In this document: positions 1 to 11,200 of the stretch, one piece after another
How positions within the stretch are numbered: position 1 is the first letter of the stretch
How the letters are laid out: each line of letters begins with the position of its first letter
NCBI RefSeq assembly: GCF_027580225.2
Contig: NC_073359.2
Span: forward strand, 16,624,001 to 16,688,000
Origin: Misgurnus anguillicaudatus
Lineage: Eukaryota > Chordata > Actinopteri > Cypriniformes > Cobitidae
Reading direction: 5' to 3'
DNA: 64,000 bases
Notes under the pieces: model-generated
Databases searched by the model: none
Told to the model about the DNA's origin: nothing
The model's input: the letters and a program-made list of their open reading frames with translations, nothing else
Made by a program: the position numbers and the translations under genes

Positions 1-1453
1 TTACCCTAAAAACGTGACACATCAGTTTACATTTTTATACAGTTTTTAATATACACATTTCCTGTATTGTCTAGATGTATTCTATTAAAGAGACAAAGAA
101 ACAATTATATATGATCTCTATAACTTTGCAAAAACAAAGGCATGGTGGCCTAAGACTTCAAGGACCTCTCAAGGACTTTCCAGGTCCAATACCCTCAAAT
201 TCAAGGACCAAATGTGGGGACACATTTCAAGTGAGAGCAAGGTTACATTGTGTTACCTTTTAAGATACATTGTTAGTGCGTCTGAATTTGTAAATCAAAT
301 TCAACCAATGGTGAGGCTTAACAACAAAGACAGGGTGACGTGGGGGCCAGGAGGTATATCGTTAACTGAAATATTGCCAAAGACGCCGTTACATGGACGC
401 AGGAAGTATGGCAAGGAAGATGCAGTGTCTCGTTCCCTTCTCAGGGAACAACAGCTACATACGTAACCCGAGACGTTTTCATGTGTCAAACACAACTATG
501 CAAAAAAGCATTGTGGTATGAATCAACATTCGCATACAGAAGATATAAGCGAACATTAAAAGCGAACAGTTTAGTATGTGTGCTTCAAAAGTCTAGAATT
601 TGTATGATATTATCCTACACTACACAGGGAATAATATGGATTTTTTTCAGAAAACCTCTCGCATAAAATAGATTCAAGCACTTTCAATGACTTGTATGAT
701 ATGTATATTTTCAAAAACTTCCCAGGGCCTTGAAATCCACCCCCCTAGGATTCACAAACTTTCAAGGACCCGTGGGAACCCTGTGTATATGTTCCTCTGA
801 TTGTGTCTTGTATGCAATAAACAAATATGTAATAAACACAGACCCAGTAATGGCCATTTAGCAAATTCAGTTTATTCAAAAATACTTACATTAATTTCAG
901 GGACAATCTAAAAATTGCTCCCGAACAACTAGTTCATCGCTCATGGTTTCATGGGATCTCAATAACATTTAACAAAACCCTTGCATCACAAATTGAGACC
1001 CCAAAAATGACTTCAAAACTCTGTCTATCTACTCCATGCATTAGCTTTATTTAACATTTCAATGATAATATACATTTTGTGATATTCTCTTTCGTTTTGT
1101 CAGTATGGCTTAGAGACCGTAAATGTATATTTTTGCCCCTAATGCTTTTTTCAAAGTCCTCAATGCTAAAAAATCAGTCAGTACAGTAAATGCATAAAGT
1201 AGCCAAAATAACAAAATGGTAAGGTGAGGTATATACATACCAAGGTCTGTGACTTTCATTCAATCATTCTTTAGAAAAGTAAAAATTTGCTTATAAAACA
1301 AAAGTTCTTCTGTATTTCTTTATTACCATTAATGTTTCCAGGAAGCAGCAAAGATTGTCTTAAAGGGTCTTAAAGGATTGTTTTGGGGTGAACGGTCCCT
1401 TTTAATAAGCATCTATCTATGGCTCTTGGGAGGTATGTCAGTGTCTCATCATC
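1..1453. other. Spacer downstream of the orphan gna15 exon 7
   Basis: No gene is seen. Bases about 140-790 look like one interspersed repeat: both ends carry 'tcaaggacc'-type sequence in opposite orientations, a pattern common in fish DNA transposons. The short open frames here have no recognisable family. A tttatt at 1319-1324 reads AATAAA on the minus strand, about 130 bp past the stop of the orphan exon 7, and is a plausible poly(A) signal for it. Confidence 0.45.
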
Positions 1454-1656
1454 TCAAAGCATACCAAAAGACTGCAGTTCCCTGATGAGAACGGTTTTCT
1501 TCACATCATTGAAGACCTTACGGATGTGGTCAGTGTCAGTTGCACAGGTAAAGTGGTGGTAAATGGACTTTTTCTCTCCGTTTTCTCGATTTGTAGCTTG
1601 TTTAAGGTACATGTTACAGATGAAATCCATTGCGTTGTCCACATCTCTTCGGTGGC
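1454..1656 (-). CDS. Orphan gna15-type terminal coding exon (exon 7)
   Basis: This is a complete seventh coding exon of a G-alpha-15-like protein without exons 1-6 of its own. It starts after AAACAG (acceptor) at 1656 and ends with a stop at 1454-1456. Its length is 203 bp, exactly that of exon 7 in the four complete copies. It encodes the alpha4/alpha5 part of the Ras-like domain, including the guanine-binding TCATDT loop and a C-terminus ending QSFGML. The frame has no break. The splice phase fits exon 6 of copy 4 (Gly split G|GC), 5.8 kb upstream in transcription. It is either an alternative last exon of copy 4 or the remnant of a fifth gene. A processed pseudogene is unlikely because an intron acceptor is kept. 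An AATAAA lies about 130 bp downstream. Confidence 0.85.
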
Positions 1657-1770
1657 CTGTTTTCACAATAAGATGGAGTTAGATAAGGGTGGTGGACATT
1701 GAGATGAAAAAAACAGAGTACTTAAACCAAATGTAAGCAAAACAAAAGATACATTTAAGTATGGGAAATA

Positions 1771-2402
1771 GGGATGCATAACGATTGATCGCGATTAATC
1801 TATAGCAGAACAAAAGTTCTTGTTCACATCATCCATGTGTGTGAACTATGCACAATAATTATGTATATATAAATATGCACACATGCATGTATAATTTTAA
1901 GAAAAATATATATATTTATATATTAAAGGAACAGTATGTAGGATTGTGGCCAAAACTGGTATTGCAATCACAAAACTTGTGGCTAAAACTGGTACTGCAA
2001 TCACACAACTGGTGGGCAATACACAAAATGACAACATAAACATCAGTTGAGGGCTGCAACTCCACTTTTTAAATGTCAATATCCTGGCCAGACCACTGTT
2101 GTCAGTGATATAAGTATTTGAAATGAAAATGATTTCTTAATGTCTAGTGACATATCAGGGCCATTTTATGATTAATTGATATACACTTCTTACATACTGT
2201 TCCTTTAAGTATTTATGTTTATATATAATATTAATTATAGATAAATATACAAATGTATATACACATGTAAACAAATATATACATGCATGTGTGTGCATTT
2301 ATTTATACAAAGTTATTATACACAGTTCACACACATAAATGATGTGAACAAAAACCCCCACTCTGCCATAGATCAATCGCAACCAATCGTTATGCATTCC
2401 TA
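1771..2402. repeat. MITE with inverted ends
   Basis: The left end (gatgcataacgattgatcgc) is repeated inverted at the right end near 2385-2400. Both ends are followed by matching sub-terminal sequence (gtgtgaactatgcacaataa and its imperfect inverse). No coding capacity is seen. It carries a second element nested at 1923-2208. Confidence 0.7.
1923..2208. repeat. Nested MITE, TIR ttaaaggaacagtatgta
   Basis: It begins ttaaaggaacagtatgtagg and ends tacatactgttcctttaa, so the ends are inverted repeats. It sits inside the larger MITE at 1771-2402 and is therefore the younger insertion. Confidence 0.7.
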
Positions 2403-2604
2403 ATGGGAAAACAAAAGATCAATTCTAATTTCACCTAAGAAAAACAGTTTATTATTAATAATTGTGAAAAACAACAGCAGGTGTTAAAATCACATTGATA
2501 ATGCTATAATATAATGTTAAATATACACAAATTAATAAAATTACAGCCTCAAAAAACTATAGATGTTCTTAAATCTGAAATGCATCACAGACTATTACAC
2601 CATA

Positions 2605-2830
2605 GGGTGATTTCCGGACAGGGATTTGCTTAAGCAAGGACTAGGCCTTAGTTTAATTAGGAAATATAACTAGTTTTAACAAACATGCCTTACTAAAAAA
2701 CATTACTTGTGTGCATTTTGAAGCAAAACAAAAGTACACTGATGTATTTTAAGATACATTAAAAAACATTAAATTCTACATTCAAATTTTATTCTAGGAC
2801 TAGTCTAATCCCTGTCCGGGAAACAGCCCC
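2605..2830. repeat. MITE with 'ccggacaggga' inverted ends (copy a)
   Basis: It starts gtgatttccggacaggga and ends with the inverted form (ccctgtccgggaaac). The same family recurs at 13205-13440 and 25116-26062. It has no coding capacity. Confidence 0.7.
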
Positions 2831-3284
2831 ATAAATTCAAAATAGCAAAAGATTTAATGTTTTATAAATATATAAAATGTGGGGTGTGGGTGGGATACAT
2901 TTTTACCCCTTTATTGAACATGGTAAGAAACAGATTTAATCTTTCATGACTCATTCACAGTGAATTCGGGAAGATGTGTCTATGTTTTAAATAAAGCAGA
3001 TGGACTTGGTCTAGTTTGTTAAAAGCCATATTTAACAGATTATCCTACATAATAAGGAGAGTTTATAATGTACCCACCCAGTATGCACTAACCCTTCCAA
3101 AAATACTATATGTATACAGACCATTTTGCAAAACTACTATGTATACAGAATATATTATATAAACAAACTTGTACATTATATATATATAACACAAACATAA
3201 AAGTGCTTAATAAGCTAGTTTGACATAAAAGTAACAGTAACCTCTAATCTTATGAAAATGCAGAAAACATATTGGGTTGAAGTT

Positions 3285-3599
3285 TAAAGGGATAGTTCAC
3301 TCAAAAATAAATATTCTCTCATCATTAACTAAACCTGTATACATTTCTTTGTTTTGATGAACAAGAAGGAAGATTTTTTGAGGAATGTTTGCAACCAAAC
3401 CGTTCATGATCCACATTCACTTCCATAGTATTCATTTTTTTTTTATTACATGGAAGGGAATGGTCGGTTTGGTAACAAACATTCCTCAATATCTCCTATC
3501 TTTCTTCGTGGTCATCAGAAAAAGACATTTATTCAGATTTGTACATGAGAGTGAGAAAATGATGACAGAATTTTCATTTTTGGGGGAACTATTCCTCTA
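3285..3599. repeat. MITE, 'aaagggatagttcac' family
   Basis: The ends aaagggatagttcactcaaa and tttttgggggaactattcct are imperfect inverted repeats. The open frame at 3385-3600 lies entirely inside it and is not a gene. A related element is at 58761-59250. Confidence 0.65.
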
Positions 3600-3737
3600 A
3601 CATAACAACATTAGTTTTAAACATCTCTAATTTGCAGTAAAGCTAAAAAAGTTTTGAGACCACTTTGAAAACACGAAATTTAAAATAGCAAACATTATTA
3701 CCTAAAATAAAGAATAAATAATTAATATTCATGACTA

Positions 3738-3983
3738 CACTGTAAAAAGTAAAAGTTGGATCAACTTTAAAAATTTATTCAATTGGTAATGCCTAAAATG
3801 TGACATTTTCTCAAATACAAATGTAGCTGTTATCAATTTAAGTAACTTTTTAAAGTTTTTTTAAAAAGTAATTTTTTTTACTTAAATTGAGAAAATGTAA
3901 ATTTATAAAACTTAATTTGTTTAGGTGTTACCAATTGAAGTAAGTTTTTTAAGTAGAGCAGCTTTAACTTTTTTTACAGCGTA
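3738..3983. repeat. MITE with 'cactgtaaaaag' ends
   Basis: It is bounded by cactgtaaaaagtaaaagtt and aactttttttacagcgt in inverted orientation, with an A/T-rich, partly palindromic middle. It is one of several 'actgtaaaaa' elements in the window (also about 7925-8120, 18313-18731 and 60000-60245). Confidence 0.6.
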
Positions 3984-5082
3984 GCATTTTATTTCACAAA
4001 CAAGAAACAGGTCATTTTGCTTGTACAGTGTAGTGTTTCTCCACCCCCTCGAAACCAAAACTCGCCACCTTAAATATTCAGTCAGCTGCGCTGCATTCCT
4101 GCAACAGCCTGAGGTGTGATCTGACAACTTCCTCATGCTTTTAAAGTGACCTCGGCTGACACATGACAGGGATTAAGGAATTGTTTATAATATAAAGAAA
4201 TGTGTCATCATTCTGACCTGTGGGAGGCGCTGTGTGTCTAAAAATGTTTTTTTTTCTACATACAGTATATTATAACTAGGTCAATAAAAAGAAACCTGTA
4301 AACATTTCAGAAAAAATAAGTGACACGTGAGCCCCAGTAACAGTGACACTTGGTACTGGACGGCTGGTGTCCCGCAGCCCTCCATGAGTTTGGGTACCCC
4401 TGGTGTAGTCTATCTTACTGGGAAAAGTACACATAGCTATGCTCATGTTAGAAGTTAACAGCAGTGGTGTGGCAACCATTTCCCCCTAAAGGTTTAGAAT
4501 AAATCGTATATAAGAGATTTGACTACCATACGAATATACAACTGTTGCTAATCCCATAAAATGAGAAACTGAAAATCAAGCAGAAGCCTCTGGCGAAGTG
4601 AATGGCGAAGTGAATGTCAAGCTGTAAGTGGATGACTAGGATCCACTTATGTGCCATACAGGACAAACCTTACGTCACTAATTGAATATATGAAGCACAC
4701 AGATAAGATTTACAATATGATTGCTTAACCTTTAAAAACAATGGACCTGATTTTTGGTGCTATTATAGTGAATAAACAAATATGGAAGGAATTGGGAATT
4801 TGTAGTTCTGTTACGCCTTAATTCAGTTAAATGCCTTGTTCCTGAGTGCACCCGGCCATGACACTGTTTTAAGCATTCAAGTCATCCACCAAATGTCAAA
4901 GGTAGGAATTAAAGTATAGCTTAATCGAAAGATAGAGAAGAAAGGGTTACATAGGCTGGCACAAAATTGAAACAATTAACGGCGTCCTTGGCGTATTCCA
5001 ACTAGTTTGAGGCCGAAGCGAGATCTGCGCTTATACGCATCCTGAAAAGATCAAGTGCTTCATTGTTGCTTCCCAGGACATT
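3984..5082. other. Spacer between orphan exon 7 and copy 4 exon 7
   Basis: No exon resembling gna15 exons 1-6 is seen on either strand here, which is what makes the downstream exon 7 an orphan. The region holds the 3' untranslated part of copy 4. Its first 60 bases past the stop contain 'agtgcttcatt', shared with copies 2 and 3. The rest is AT-rich DNA without recognisable genes. Confidence 0.5.
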
Positions 5083-5285
5083 TTATAGTACTCCATACTC
5101 CTTCAGAGACGCAATAAGTACAGTGTCTTTCACATCATTGAAAACCTTCCGGATGTTATTGGTGTCTGTGGCACAGGTGAAGTGAGGGTAGATGTGTTTA
5201 CATTCCTTGTTCTCGACATTGACGGCCTTCTGCTTATAAATCTCTGAGATGAACCCCATGGCTTCTTGCGCGTCCCGACGATTGC
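5083..5285 (-). CDS. gna15: gna15 copy 4, exon 7 (terminal coding exon)
   Basis: It follows a CTCAG acceptor and opens with codons for NRRDAQEAM. It contains [16 protein letters not shown] (guanine-specificity loop) and ends KEYGVL-stop. It competes in phase with the orphan exon at 1454-1656, which would replace these last 67 residues. Confidence 0.9.
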
Positions 5286-8200
5286 CTGAGGGTGGCACCA
5301 AACCACAGAGGAGGGGAGTGGTTAGTATAAGCTCGGAAGGTAAGAGTGATTAAACAGGGAGGAGCACATGCCAATTAAAGAGGCGTTAACAGCAACTGCT
5401 TGAAAGTTAATATTTTAACTTCATTAGAGCTCAAGGGTCGTCAGTGTGGTACCAGTTTACAACATACTGTTAAATTAATAGTTCTTCTTAAAATGAAAAT
5501 GTCTTTGAAGTTTAGTGAAAAAAATACTTTTGTGTTCTTCAGATGAAGTCTTAAACGGGGTCGCACACCAGACGCACAGCTCAGCGACACGGCGTTCTAA
5601 AAAAAAATCGAACACATTGTTTTCTAGGAGTATACGCACAACAGGTGGCGCCTATCCGCGCCGCCCAGCTACGACTCAGGAAGTTGCTCAAATCCCTGTC
5701 ACACCACAGAGCGCCACTCGCATAGTTTAACATTAAATAACATCATATTAGTCCCAAATCATTAACGATTAACATTGGCTGCTAACGTATATTTTGTATT
5801 TTGAAGTAGACGCTATCTGATGAAGCTCGCGCTATTTAATGTGCACTTCCGGTTAACGATACCTCCGAGTTGTCGTAGACGCGACTCGACGCGGTGCTGA
5901 GCTGCGCGTCGGGTGTGTTCGACCCCCTTAAGGGTTTGGATGATAAAATGATGAGTAAAAACTTTTAACGTTAGTAAACATTGTGCTGTTTTTTGTGGGT
6001 GGAGCTTAAATGAGGGCAGAAAGACCGCTAACGGCTTCACTAACGCTAGCAAAATTAGTTTTGTTTTTGTATTTATTAACATTAGAAAATGCATTAGCTA
6101 ACATGAACTAACAATAAGCGATATAGTTTTTCATCATTTATTAATCTTTGTTAATGCCAAGTTATTCATGTTCCTAGTGAATTAACCCACAGTCTATTGA
6201 CTTAAAGGCGGGGTGCATGATTTTGTGAAAAACACTTGGAGTCGGGCCGAGTACCAAAACACCCTTGTAGCCAATCAGCAGTACGGGGTGTGCCTATTAA
6301 CCGACATCGTTGCCTGGGTTGTGTATGTGTGGGGCGGGTCAATCAAAAGAAGGTACACATTGTATTGGGGTAGGGGCGTGTTTGTTTAAGTAATTTCAAA
6401 TGTCAACATTGGCTTTCAGAGATCATGCACCCGCCTTGAACTAATGTTTACAGATACAACTTTGGATTTTAAAATGTTTATGAATTGAACATGAACTAAT
6501 ATTAATAAATGCTTCTGAAGTGTTGTTCATTGTTAATTCATGTTAGCTAATGCATTAACAAATACAACCTTATTGTAAAGTGTTAATGTTTTGAAAAGAT
6601 GACTTTTTAAAAATCCAAAACCTTCATCCAAATCTTTACATCAAAAATGTGAAATAGTTAATGGCTGACATGTACACGCTCACAATGGATAGATAATGTG
6701 ACAGGATACCAAGTGTGTATATTAAAGAAAAATTGAGGTAGTATAAATCGTCTATAAGTATGTTCTAGATGGGCGTGGACATGATATAAAGTGTGCATTG
6801 CAAACGTGAAATTTTAATTATCATTTCTATCCATCTCTGCTCGTTTTATTGCGTTTAACCACGGCTGTTGTCGATATTCTTCCTAGCCGTGGCAGCAGGT
6901 ATGCGATTCAATTTAAAATTGAAGCCTGTACTAATACAACAACATGATATTTGCGTTCTTTTGTAGCCGACTCCATGCTATTGGCCGCCTCCAGTTTTCC
7001 CTTTGTTTTGCCTCCAGTAGGCAATAAAAGGGCCTATACAGTTCTAATGTAAGACAAAGTTACACCTTTCCTATTGAATTATCTTCTCAGTGCATACCAG
7101 CATTATATACACTGACTGAATGGTGTAGATTGTTATATCTCAGATAAGGAAACACCCCCTTCACAGGGAAAGCCTGTTTGCCACCCATCCTGAATTTGCT
7201 CTTTAATGGTTGCCATTGGTAACACAGGCAGTGGAAGAGAGAAACTGGGACCATTACCACAAACTGTCCTTCAATATCAGCTCCTAGAGAAAAAGGCATG
7301 TCCAACACCACCTACTTTAAAGCCAAAACCTTTTCCTGGTGATTTCCAAACACAACCATCAACTCTGTTTCCTAGAAAGCCTAATTATATCCCGTGCATA
7401 AAATAAGTGGGGTAACCCTTTTCTCCATACCTCGGAAATCTGGGAAGTATGTTTGTAAATCTGACGTCTGGATCTTTTCTGCAAGGATGTCCATCTTGTT
7501 TAGGAAAAGGATGATGGAGGCAGTGGCGAACCACGGCGAGTGGATGGTGGTGTAAAAGAGCGACAAGCTCTCCCTCATGCGGTTCTGTAGACAGAAAGAG
7601 GAAGAGTTTACAGCAGAAGTTCATGATATGAGAAACTGTTGGTGCAGAGAGATTACACAATTTAACAATGTGACAGGTGCAGTGTTTTTGGACAGTTTTT
7701 TATATTTATTGTGAGACTTGGTTTTTAACAATCTTATAGAAAGAGGTTTTTTTACAGTGTAATTTTCATAGAAGTTAAGACTTTGCAGTTGTAGTACATG
7801 ATGTACAATATGTTATGTACTGTAGTGCGAAAAATGTAAAAATATGAAAAAATCTCATTTACGTTACTCTAATTCAAAAATAATAATAAGGAAAAACATT
7901 TAAAGGCGCAGTCATTTATTCTGCACACTGTAAAAATTCCTTTTTAGATTTAATTAACTTGAATTTATTATTCATTTCAACTGGCTATAAATTATAAAAA
8001 TAACGTTAAAATAACTTAAGCAAATTCAATTTATTTTTATCATTTTTAGCAACTCCTCATAACTAATCCTAGTCAAGAAAGTTGAAATTAATTGTAAATT
8101 CATGTTACCGTGCAGTTAAGTTACAATGGTTGATATGGCAGTTGTTATGGACTTATACTGACACCTAGTGATGTAGATAAAGCATAAAGCAAACTCACAT

Positions 8201-11200
8201 TCATTTTATGCAAGTATCAGATAATGGATGATTGTGTCTGTTGATTTTTATTACTGTATTACAGACTCACTTCTTTGTTATTCTCCTCCAGCACTTGGTC
8301 AAACTCGCTGAGGGACGCTAAAAATATGAGAGACGTCACGTTCTCGAAGCAGTGGATCCATTTTCTCCTTTCTGACTTCTGGCCACCCACATCAACAATC
8401 CTTTAAAAAAAATAGTAACAGGACAGAATTAAGTAGAGCAAGTCATTCTTGGAAGCTTTTGTTTAAACCAGAAACAATCAACATTTACTGGCAGAGCTTA
8501 AAATTGACTTGTACTTCCTTTCTGTAACCCCTCTACCATCTAAAAAAAAATGAATTATATCAGACAATCAACTCACATATTTCAGGTATTGATTGGGTTT
8601 TTTTTCTTGTTATTGTACAGCACATCTACATGTATTTTGAGAGCCCATGAAAACTTGCTAACATGATGCTAAGCTGTTCTGGGTGGTTGTTGGGGTGTTG
8701 CTATGTTGTTGCTAAGGTGCCCCGAGGTGTTTTAGCGCAATTTGAGCTTAAGAAACAAAATGTATGGTACAAGGAATGTCAGGTATAAAGAAACACGCCG
8801 ACTTTTTGGGATTTTTGTATAGTCACAGCGTGTACAAATAACAAGGTCATATGAGACATAGCCATCTTTTAACTGTATACATACTGGGAACTATATTTTC
8901 AGAAGGTGAAGCACTGCTACCTGGGCGGAGTGATTAGCGCAACACTTGCGCAAACTCTTTCCTCCTCACCACAAGGCTTCTCAGGTGCTGCAAGCCTTCT
9001 GAGAATATAGTTCCCAGTATATGGTTAAAAGATGGCTGTGTCTCTAATGACCTTGTTATTTGTACATGCTGTGACTATACAAATCACAACATGTTTATAT
9101 AAAATGTTGGCAAAATTTTGTCACTTATTGGGAGCAGTATGCTAGCTGGAGCCATTTACTTCCAGTCTTTGTGCTAAGCTAGACTAGCGTTGGGTGCATC
9201 AGACAGAATTACGGCATGCATGGAGAGGAAATAGGTATGTATGTACTTACTTACTCTGGGGGATAAAAGCATAGATATGTATAAAGGCTAGATGTCTCGC
9301 CCGCGCTGCTGGCCAATTGAGTGGAACGTCCGCATTTGGCGGCCATCTTACCACAGGACGATTGCTCACTCGTAGCATTGAGTTTTAATGGTGCAGGTAC
9401 TTTTAAATGACCCTAACTTGCTAAATTTCCTACCTATTTTCAAGCAATTTGGTTTGTTATAAACGTCAAAGATGTACCTATGACACTGCATACATATACA
9501 GTATGTTACTCCGCCGTAACACATCTAGCCTTTATACATATCTATGGATAAAAGGGTCTATACAGTTCTAATGTAAGACAAAATTACACCCTCCCTATTA
9601 AATTATATTTAATAGAAAGGGGGGATACGGTGAATAAGCCAAAGTCACAAAAAGTCGGCGTGTTCCTTTAATTATGTTGTGATTTTAGCATGTGACTTTA
9701 GAGATATCTGTCTTCCCCCATTCAAATAGATAATACTTTAGTCTTGCATGACTGAAATAACTGCCTGGAGGCGTTGCAAACATGACCGCCAAGTGGTATG
9801 ACTTCCCTTAAGGGACTTTGGTGTTTCTTAGCACAATACTTATGTAGTTGCTAGCTGGCTGCTTACTAGCCCTAAAACTGGCAACCCGTAGCCTGTATGG
9901 TATACAATGGTGTTGTGGATTCCCATATCTAGTTCATTTCTGTTTGTTTATTCGTTTTCTGCCCTTTCTTCTCTCCACATGACTAAAATTGTATGTAATG
10001 ACTTTATAGGCACAACTAGGTAATTTCCATTTCCATTAGCAGGAAGTTCCTGCTTCCTGACGAAACGCATGTTTATGCTTGATAAAACGACTTATTAATC
10101 TCCCATTAAACATCAATGTAATTTCCTTGGGAGAGAGATCAACATGTTGTGAGCCCCGTCTAGACAATACAGTAGTTGCTTGTGTGTATTTACTGTACCT
10201 GAGGGTGATCTTCTCCACACTAAATGAATAATCATTGATGCCTGTGGTGGGAAACCGGACTCTGAGCACATCCTGGGCTGTTGGGATGTAGTCTGCAGAT
10301 GCGATACGGTCTAAATTTTTCATAAAGCTGAAAAGACATTTAAAACATACATCAAGTCATGTGACATTATTACTATGCTCGTTTTTCTATGCTTTTCATA
10401 CATCTATTAATGTAAAGCTGCTTTGAAACAATTAACTCTTGTGAAAGGCGCTAAATAAATAAAATTTAATTGAATTAAATTGAACTTTAAAGATTTTTAA
10501 GACCTCAACGTGCTATAATGATGGACTGTCATTCCGAGTTCTGACCCTTTCTTTTTCACATGCGACCGGGTGCTTTTTGGTCATTTTGTCAGTCCTTTTC
10601 AATTACAAAATGATATGAATGTTTCTTTTTTTAAATCACCTTTTTGGTCTCACACAAACACACTTTGAGACGGATGTATGGAGTTTTTAAGTTCCATGAT
10701 GTTTGCTTTTTGCTTTATTGATGTTTGTGTTGTAGATGACGGTTTAATTAAATGTGCTGGTCTGTTTGTGTTTCTTATCATGGCACAACTTGTACAATTG
10801 AAAACATGATCGGGCAGGAAGAAGGAGAGGAATAGAGGGAGATTGGCAAATGCTTTATTGTAATATAACAATGCCTTAAACAACTGATTTAAGGTATGTT
10901 CACTTCAAACTATTGACCACAAAGCAAAAATAAACACATAAATGTGGCAATACTGAAAAAGTGTTCATAAAATGAAAGATAAACATAGTCATTAATAGAA
11001 GAGAATAGAAAAGTCAGTATTTCATGCAACAGAGACTGCAATACTGCCTTGTTTGGAACATGCATGCTTTTCTAAACACTTAGCTGTATTGCCCTCCTAT
11101 GGTACTATTTGGATCTGCACACGGTTTAAATAGTACAGTATATGCACAACATGTTAGAAGTTTTGCCAGCTAATAATGATCAACAATATGTGTTTATTAA

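Noticed and set aside
1454..1656. Orphan exon as a processed pseudogene
   Set aside because: It keeps an intron acceptor at the exact exon border and an open frame, with no fused exon 6 and no poly(A) tract.
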